Of a stretch of 9,193 bases of DNA, positions 5,350 through 9,193 are shown in pieces (position 1 is the stretch's first letter; every line of letters begins with the position of its first letter). The DNA is taken from NCBI GenBank assembly GCA_947598425.1, contig CANQFH010000041.1:1-9193 (forward strand). Reading direction: 5' to 3'. A model generated the notes under the pieces. That model worked only from the letters and a program-made list of their open reading frames with translations, was not told the origin of the DNA and did no database searches. The translations under genes were made by a program, and so were the position numbers. This DNA comes from an uncultured Bacilli bacterium (GTDB lineage Bacteria > Bacillota_I > Bacilli_A > RF39 > UBA660).

Positions 5350-5769
5350 ATGAGAACTTTTTATATATTTAAGATTAAAAAAGAAATGGCTATATTAACT
5401 AAAGATACACCATATAATTTATTCAAGACAATTGAAAATTTATATTATTATGATCCTGTTAATACTTCCATTTCTTTTAAAATTTATCAGGATTTATTTG
5501 ATACTTTTAATAAAGATTATTTAAATAAAAAGATTGATAATATTTTTAAGAGTAATCGTTATTATTCATCGGAAGAAGATATTCATAAAATAATTAACAA
5601 ATATCGTCCTGAGAATAGTATTTTAAAAGTAGCTAGAAGTCATATGTTACTTAAAAGTGATAATATTAGACCAACATTATTAATAAATTATTTAGATAGT
5701 GATAATTTATTTGTATGTGATTTTAAAAATAAAGATTATTTTTGGTTAAATGAGTTTGTTAATCGTTAA
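5350..5769 (+). CDS. sirA: SirA-like inhibitor of DNA replication
   Basis: A 139-residue soluble protein resembling SirA (YneE) of Bacillus, which binds the N-terminal domain of the initiator DnaA and blocks replication as sporulation begins. Resemblance is clearest at the two ends. MRTFYIFKIKKEMA matches the SirA start (RHYYxYLIKEEFA), and the end, FVCDFKNKDYFWLNEF, follows SirA's DFxxKxYGWLxxV pattern. The middle is Tyr/Asn rich and diverged. Position supports the call: in Bacillus sirA directly follows tkt in the lexA-yneA-tkt cluster, as it does here. The frame opens at a TTG at 5338, but only the ATG at 5350 has a ribosome site, a weak GGTG at 5340-5343, and only it gives the SirA-like start. 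The Bacillus gene is under Spo0A; no sporulation gene is visible here, so the role may be general replication control. Confidence 0.6.
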   Translation: MRTFYIFKIKKEMAILTKDTPYNLFKTIENLYYYDPVNTSISFKIYQDLFDTFNKDYLNKKIDNIFKSNRYYSSEEDIHKIINKYRPENSILKVARSHMLLKSDNIRPTLLINYLDSDNLFVCDFKNKDYFWLNEFVNR

Positions 5770-5784
5770 TATTTGTGCTACAAT
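5756..5784 (+). promoter_or_regulatory. Probable promoter of the metallopeptidase gene
   Basis: TTGTTA (5756-5761), a 17-base spacer and TACAAT (5779-5784) with an upstream TGC (extended -10, 5776-5778). The -35 lies in the last codons of the sirA-like gene. Transcription would begin near 5791, at a GTG and nine bases before the ATG at 5800, so the mRNA would be leaderless or nearly so. Confidence 0.45.
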
Positions 5785-5799
5785 TACTATGTGATTAAA

Positions 5800-6432
5800 A
5801 TGAAGTTTAAGTTAAATGATTATATAATTGAGTATGAAGTGATTAAAAAAGATAATAAAAATCTTTATTTTCGTTTTGATGAAAATTGTACTTTAATTAT
5901 CACTGCTCCTAAATTTATTTCAGATAAAGAAGTTAAAAATTTAATTACAAAGAATTCCAGTGCAATTTTAAAAATGTATGAAGATGCTTTACAAAAAAAA
6001 GAAAGAGATCGTTTATTTTGGTATTTAGGTAAAAGTTACGAAGTTACCTTTGATAATCGGGTTAAAGAATTAAAAATAGAAGATAATTTAATTACTTGTC
6101 ATGATGAAGAGGCTTTAATGAAGTTTTATAATGATGAATGTCTAAGAGTATTTGAAAGTGAAGTGGCGATTTGTAAAAATTGTTTTAATAATTTACCAGA
6201 ATTTAGTTTAAAAATCAGGAAAATGAAAACTAGATGGGGAGTATGTAATACTAAAAATAAAATAATTACTTTAAATAGTGAATTATTAAAAAAAGATATA
6301 TCTTTAATAGATTATGTTATTATTCATGAGATGGCACATTTTTATGAAGGTAATCATAGTAAGAAGTTTTGGCAAATAGTAGCAATGGCTATTCCTGATT
6401 ATAAAGAAAGAAGAAAAAGATTAAGATATTGA
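5800..6432 (+). CDS. YgjP-like (SprT/WLM-type) zinc metallopeptidase
   Basis: A 210-residue protein of the YgjP-like metallopeptidase family (DUF45/M48-related). The zincin site is HEMAH at 176-180 (His176, Glu177, His180), with His186 in GNHSKKFW as likely third ligand. It is preceded by the family block KMKTRWGVCNTKNKIITLN (141-159). The N-terminal 100 residues form the usual beta-rich part (YFRFDENCTLIITAPKFIS). There is no signal peptide or membrane segment, so it acts in the cytosol. Substrates of this family are poorly known. The start is chosen at ATG 5800 because the family begins here. The frame extends to TTG 5773, which has no ribosome site and lies in the promoter; GTG 5791 is possible. 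A weak GTGAT precedes the ATG. It stops with TGA, the only TGA stop here, and a TTGACA overlaps that stop. Confidence 0.85.
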   Translation: MKFKLNDYIIEYEVIKKDNKNLYFRFDENCTLIITAPKFISDKEVKNLITKNSSAILKMYEDALQKKERDRLFWYLGKSYEVTFDNRVKELKIEDNLITCHDEEALMKFYNDECLRVFESEVAICKNCFNNLPEFSLKIRKMKTRWGVCNTKNKIITLNSELLKKDISLIDYVIIHEMAHFYEGNHSKKFWQIVAMAIPDYKERRKRLRY

Positions 6433-6457
6433 CAATAATTAGACATTCAAAAATATT
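6429..6457 (+). promoter_or_regulatory. Possible promoter for the 6511 gene
   Basis: A perfect TTGACA at 6429-6434 overlaps the TGA stop of the metallopeptidase gene, with AATATT 17 bases on (6452-6457). An alternative is the extended -10 TGCTAATAT at 6482-6490, closer to the start. A 14-base palindrome, CAAAAATATTTTTG, lies at 6448-6461. I cannot decide which is used. Confidence 0.35.
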
Positions 6458-6510
6458 TTTGGTTCTTTTAATAAAAAAATATGCTAATATTATATTAAGA
6501 GGATGGTTAT

Positions 6511-7689
6511 ATGGAAGAATATCGTAAGTATTTTAATGATTTAGTTGAACATAATTTTTACGAATTAGTTATTACGGTTGATGCTATTAAATCGATAGTT
6601 AGTAATAATAATGAAGCTAATTATAACGATAGTATACTTACGGATTTTATTAATCATTTAAATAAAAGATTAAAGACTATCGATGAAGCTTTAGTGAATC
6701 TTCCTACAGATACAATACCCTATAATAAACTATTTAATTTATTATATACAATTAATTTTAAAATTGCGGGAGTAGAAGAATTTTTAAATAAGTATGATTA
6801 TATTAATAGATTACAATTATCTTATAATAGAATAAAACAAAAATTATATCGAGGAATGCATTTATCTGAAGAAGCAGTTAGTATCTTAGAAACTTTTATA
6901 ATGCGTAATGATCACAATTTAGATTTAGATTTTTTATGTAATTATTATATAAAGAAATGTTTAAATAAAGAAGATAATATTGAGATAGGATATAAATTTT
7001 TTAGAGAGTTAATTAAAAATAAAATAACTAAAGAGAGTAAAAAGTATTATCAAGATTCTACTTGTATTATATTAGATATTCCTTCAAAAATAAAAGAAAG
7101 AGGGTTTGAAAGCCAAAATAGTACTTTTAAAAATAATGTTGTTTTATTAGAAGATGATATTAAAGATTTATATTATAGTGGTTCTAAATATGTTATTTAT
7201 ATGATGAATCATGAATTAAGTATATTAAGAATTAGTAGTGAAATTAATAAAGGAGAAGTTAAAACCCCATTATATATTGACGCTACTAAAGATTATATAT
7301 TATCTAAACAAGATATCACTTATTATCAAGATAATTATCCTCATTTAATATTTGAACAATTAGCTAAAATTGATGAGATTAAAAATACTAGTGAATATTT
7401 AGAAAAATTAGGTATGCATATAAATAATGATGAAGTCGAAAATATTAATATAGATATAGAAGAAAGTATTAAAGATAGAAAAAGAAAATATAAAAAGAAA
7501 GATAGTTATTTAGATATATTATTTAATAATTACATTATTAATAGAAGTTATTTATTAACAGAGTATCCCCAATTAGAAGAAGAATATAAAATAATTGATG
7601 GTAAAGTAATTCTTAAAGATAAAGAAGAATTAAATGAAAATTATCAAAATTATTTAAATAAAGATAATAATTTTAGGAGTAGAGGATAA
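6511..7689 (+). CDS. Unrecognised 392-residue cytosolic protein
   Basis: I do not recognise this protein. It has no signal peptide or membrane segment. Residues 1-175 look helical (EYRKYFNDLVEHNFYELVI onward). The middle, about 205-300, looks like a compact domain: NNVVLLEDD (208-216), then SKYVIYMMNHELSILRISSE (225-244), then KDYILSKQ and YYQDNYPHLIFEQLAKIDEI (271-290). That order is reminiscent of zincin-like proteins that put HExxH on one helix and an acidic FExxA-type ligand later, but here the second His is Ile238 (HELSI). If related, zinc binding is probably lost. The C-terminal part is highly charged (KDRKRKYKKK, 321-330) and ends in an acidic, Asn-rich tail. AGAGGATGG precedes the ATG. 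The plsC-like gene begins one base after its stop, so the two are surely co-transcribed, possibly linking it to membrane lipid work. Confidence 0.8.
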   Translation: MEEYRKYFNDLVEHNFYELVITVDAIKSIVSNNNEANYNDSILTDFINHLNKRLKTIDEALVNLPTDTIPYNKLFNLLYTINFKIAGVEEFLNKYDYINRLQLSYNRIKQKLYRGMHLSEEAVSILETFIMRNDHNLDLDFLCNYYIKKCLNKEDNIEIGYKFFRELIKNKITKESKKYYQDSTCIILDIPSKIKERGFESQNSTFKNNVVLLEDDIKDLYYSGSKYVIYMMNHELSILRISSEINKGEVKTPLYIDATKDYILSKQDITYYQDNYPHLIFEQLAKIDEIKNTSEYLEKLGMHINNDEVENINIDIEESIKDRKRKYKKKDSYLDILFNNYIINRSYLLTEYPQLEEEYKIIDGKVILKDKEELNENYQNYLNKDNNFRSRG

Positions 7690-7690
7690 T

Positions 7691-8347
7691 ATGAAGATAT
7701 TAATGATAATACTAATATTATTGTGTATATATATTATATATGTAATATTTAAATCTTATAATAAGAATGAATTTGGGATGTTTTGGTATAATTTTTTAAA
7801 ATTACCTTTGGGATTAATATTTAAGTTATATTATCCTTTTAAAGTAGTAAATAAAGAAGCAATAAAAGATATTGAAGGACCAGTATTATTTTGTAGTAAT
7901 CATATTCATTTAATGGATCAATGCTTAGCTATTTTAACTTCGAAAAGGCCTATTCATTATATGGCTAAAGTCGAATATTTTAATAATAGTAAAACCAGAT
8001 GGTTTTTTAGATTAGTGGGATGTATACCTGTTGATCGAAGTATTCATGATGAAAATGCTAAAACCAAAGCATTAGAGGTTTTAAATAAAGGATTGGCATT
8101 AGGAATATTTCCTGAAGGAACCAGAAATAAAACCAAAGAAATATTACAACCATTCAAATTTGGAGCAGTATCTTTAGCCAGTAAAAGTAATGCCACTATC
8201 ATTCCTATTGCTATAACCGGGCATTATAAATTTAGAACTAAAGATTTAAAGATAACTTATGGGAAACCATTTAAAGTAAATGATATGTCCTTAGAAGATG
8301 CTAATAATAAATTGTATAATGAAATATTAAAAATGTTAAAAAAATAA
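7691..8347 (+). CDS. plsC: PlsC-type 1-acylglycerol-3-phosphate acyltransferase
   Basis: A 218-residue acyltransferase of the PlsC family, which acylates lysophosphatidic acid to phosphatidic acid at the inner membrane face. Residues 1-20 form an N-terminal membrane anchor (MKILMIILILLCIYIIYVIF). The acyltransferase motifs are in order: I, NHIHLMD (His71, Asp76); II, GCIPVDRS (110-117), with the usual Arg; III, FPEGTRN (140-146), with Glu142 and Gly143; IV, IIPIAITG (170-177). Length and spacing are normal, so it should be active. AGAGGA ends a few bases before the ATG, inside the end of the upstream gene, and one base separates the stop and start codons, showing tight coupling. Its product feeds phospholipid and, after dephosphorylation, the diacylglycerol used by the UgtP-like enzyme at 2322. 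Confidence 0.93.
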   Translation: MKILMIILILLCIYIIYVIFKSYNKNEFGMFWYNFLKLPLGLIFKLYYPFKVVNKEAIKDIEGPVLFCSNHIHLMDQCLAILTSKRPIHYMAKVEYFNNSKTRWFFRLVGCIPVDRSIHDENAKTKALEVLNKGLALGIFPEGTRNKTKEILQPFKFGAVSLASKSNATIIPIAITGHYKFRTKDLKITYGKPFKVNDMSLEDANNKLYNEILKMLKK

Positions 8348-8370
8348 GAACCTACATAACAGGTTCTTTT
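8346..8370. terminator. Bidirectional terminator between plsC and the XRE regulator
   Basis: AAGAACCT (8346-8353) pairs with AGGTTCTT (8361-8368), with a seven-base loop. T follows on the plus strand (8367-8370) and a long T run on the minus strand (complement of 8338-8344). It overlaps the last base pairs of plsC and contains the regulator's final codons and stop. Confidence 0.85.
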
Positions 8371-8618
8371 ACTTTATATTTAGAATTTTTAGGAAATGCC
8401 ATGTCTTCTGATAATCCTAAAATAAAATCTGCTGATACTTGTAAATAAATACATATTTTAGCCAAATGGGTAACGGGCATAACATTAACACCTTTTTCAT
8501 ATCGAGCATATTGTTGTTGCTTAATACCTAGATAATTGGCCAATTCTTTTTGGGTGATATTTTTCATATCTCTTACAAATTGTAATCTTTCATTGTAGTA
8601 TTTAATGTCTAAATTCAT
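8352..8618 (-). CDS. XRE-family (Cro/CI-type) DNA-binding regulator
   Basis: An 88-residue single-domain helix-turn-helix protein. The HTH_3/XRE fold covers about 8-70. Helix 2 and the recognition helix lie in TQKELANYLGIKQQQYARYE (22-41), followed by the conserved KG and the helix LAKICIYLQVSADFILGLSE (52-71), which ends in the usual YLQVSxDxLLGL-like signature. There is no effector or membrane domain, so it probably dimerises and acts as a simple repressor. GGTGGTGAAAG precedes the ATG on the minus strand. It is divergent from the secreted protein gene at 8769, and the 150-base gap between them carries inverted TTACAAY repeats, the likely operator for itself and its neighbour. Its stop lies in the bidirectional terminator. 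Confidence 0.92.
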   Translation of the reverse strand: MNLDIKYYNERLQFVRDMKNITQKELANYLGIKQQQYARYEKGVNVMPVTHLAKICIYLQVSADFILGLSEDMAFPKNSKYKVKEPVM

Positions 8619-8650
8619 AATTCTTTCACCACCATTATTAATAACATCTT

Positions 8651-8717
8651 TTACAACTAAAATGTTGACTTAGAAACACTTGTGTTGTAAAATTAAATTA
8701 CAATAGATGAGTTGTAA
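8651..8717. promoter_or_regulatory. Array of TTACAAY half-sites, candidate XRE operator
   Basis: Half-sites lie at 8651-8657 (TTACAAC), 8684-8690 (GTTGTAA, inverted), 8698-8704 (TTACAAT) and 8711-8717 (GTTGTAA, inverted). Neighbouring sites form inverted pairs, for example ATTACAA (8697-8703) with TTGTAAT (8712-8718). An AACAC/GTGTT dyad sits at 8675-8686. The sites fill the middle of the divergent intergenic region, where a regulator would govern both directions. For the plus-strand gene, TTGTAA (8712-8717) with TATATG (8735-8740), or TATACT (8725-8730) alone, are possible promoter parts. Binding by the adjacent XRE protein is inference. Confidence 0.5.
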
Positions 8718-8768
8718 TTTGCATTATACTAACATATATGGACATATTAATAGAAAAGGTGGTTACTT

Positions 8769-9193
8769 ATGAATAAGATTAAAAATAAAAAATTTATTAT
8801 GATGTTGTTACTATTATCAATAATATTATTAGGTATTCCTAAGAGTTATGCTAATAATAAGTTAGATGAAGTAGCATTAAATAAGAAAGTGGATAAAGAA
8901 TTATTTGCCATTATGTTAGATCAAGGAGATGGAACTTATAAAGAAAGTGATACCGATACTTGGCCAACAAGATATACATATAATGAAGAAATGTCAGGTT
9001 GTATGGATATTAATGGTAATGAAGTGAATGATATTTTACAATTTGATGATACAACTCATGTAGCCACAGTAGATACGAGTAAAACAGTCTATTGTTATTT
9101 ATATTTTGATAGAGAAAAAGATGCTCCAACTATAAGTGAATTCTATATTGGTAATAATTCAGGCCCAGAGTATATAAATACTAGAGAAGTACC
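8769..9193 (+). CDS. Secreted surface protein, 5' part (runs off the window)
   Basis: The reading frame is open from ATG 8769 to the window end (141 codons seen). AAGGTGG (about 8756-8762) lies six bases upstream. The product begins MNKIKNKKFIMMLLLLSIILLGIPKSYA, a classic Sec signal peptide with probable cleavage after SYA (residue 28). The exported part includes a block with SGCMDINGNEV, then VDTSKTVYCYLYFD, in which two Cys bracket a beta-rich unit, then DAPTISEFYIGNNSG, which looks like the beginning of an Ig-like or similar beta-sandwich repeat. Such units occur in large cell-wall or adhesin-like proteins of gut Bacilli (family knowledge, not a match I can verify). No lipobox is seen. The C-terminal anchor is outside the window. 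It is probably controlled by the divergent XRE regulator. Confidence 0.8.
   Translation, partial: MNKIKNKKFIMMLLLLSIILLGIPKSYANNKLDEVALNKKVDKELFAIMLDQGDGTYKESDTDTWPTRYTYNEEMSGCMDINGNEVNDILQFDDTTHVATVDTSKTVYCYLYFDREKDAPTISEFYIGNNSGPEYINTREV

Noticed and set aside
5773..5799. TTG start nine codons before the chosen metallopeptidase ATG
   Set aside because: It overlaps the extended -10 box, lacks a ribosome site, and adds residues not seen in the YgjP-like family.
6430..6438. TGA read as Trp (Mycoplasma code), which would extend the metallopeptidase by two residues
   Set aside because: All Trp codons in the window are TGG and no frame has an internal TGA, so the standard code is simpler.
6448..6482. 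AT-only palindrome after the metallopeptidase as a terminator
   Set aside because: The stem is all A and T apart from one end pair and is not followed by a T run, so it would be a poor terminator; it may be only intrinsic AT-rich DNA.
1..9193. CRISPR array, tRNA, rRNA, transposase or phage genes
   Set aside because: No evenly spaced repeats, no cloverleaf or rRNA sequence and no transposase or phage structural motifs were seen; the only repeat elements are the inverted repeat at 1088-1237 and the half-sites at 8651-8717.

Overview
This is a very AT-rich window from a low-GC Gram-positive bacterium of the Bacilli type. The evidence is strong purine-rich Shine-Dalgarno sites, sigma-A-like promoters, a LexA with Bacillus-style operator boxes, and a secreted protein with a SipW-type (TasA/camelysin-like) signal peptide. 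Stops are TAA, TAG and one TGA, and Trp is always TGG, so the standard bacterial code fits. I infer an uncultured gut lineage near RF39/Erysipelotrichia-like Bacilli; no rRNA or other marker proves this.

Left end (1-1350): the tail of an upstream gene and its terminator, then a SipW-cognate secreted protein gene (215-1075). Its promoter is TTGACA/TATAAT with eight consecutive G in the spacer, a candidate phase-variation switch. Its leader carries a hairpin and a short overlapping reading frame. Downstream lies a long imperfect inverted repeat (1088-1237), possibly a MITE or a structured or small-RNA locus, enclosing a promoter-like sequence with a degenerate LexA box. Two convergent terminators follow, one for this gene and one for lexA.

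Centre (1348-5769): lexA on the minus strand, a divergent 48-codon membrane microprotein gene (2124-2270) under two LexA boxes, a UgtP-like glycolipid glycosyltransferase, a full-length transketolase homologue that has lost nearly all recognisable cofactor and catalytic residues, and a SirA-like protein. Apart from the glycosyltransferase, this order recalls the Bacillus subtilis lexA-yneA-yneB-ynzC-tkt-sirA(yneE) neighbourhood. It suggests a conserved SOS/cell-cycle locus in which the yneA slot holds a tiny membrane protein and the tkt slot holds a pseudoenzyme.

Right part (5773-9193): a YgjP-like zinc metallopeptidase, an unrecognised 392-residue protein, a PlsC-type acyltransferase one base downstream of it, and then a bidirectional terminator shared with a minus-strand XRE-family regulator. 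That regulator is divergent from a secreted surface protein gene that runs off the window. The shared intergenic region has four copies of a TTACAAY half-site in inverted pairs, a likely operator array. The glycosyltransferase and acyltransferase both act on membrane glycerolipid and may be functionally linked, although they are about 4 kb apart.
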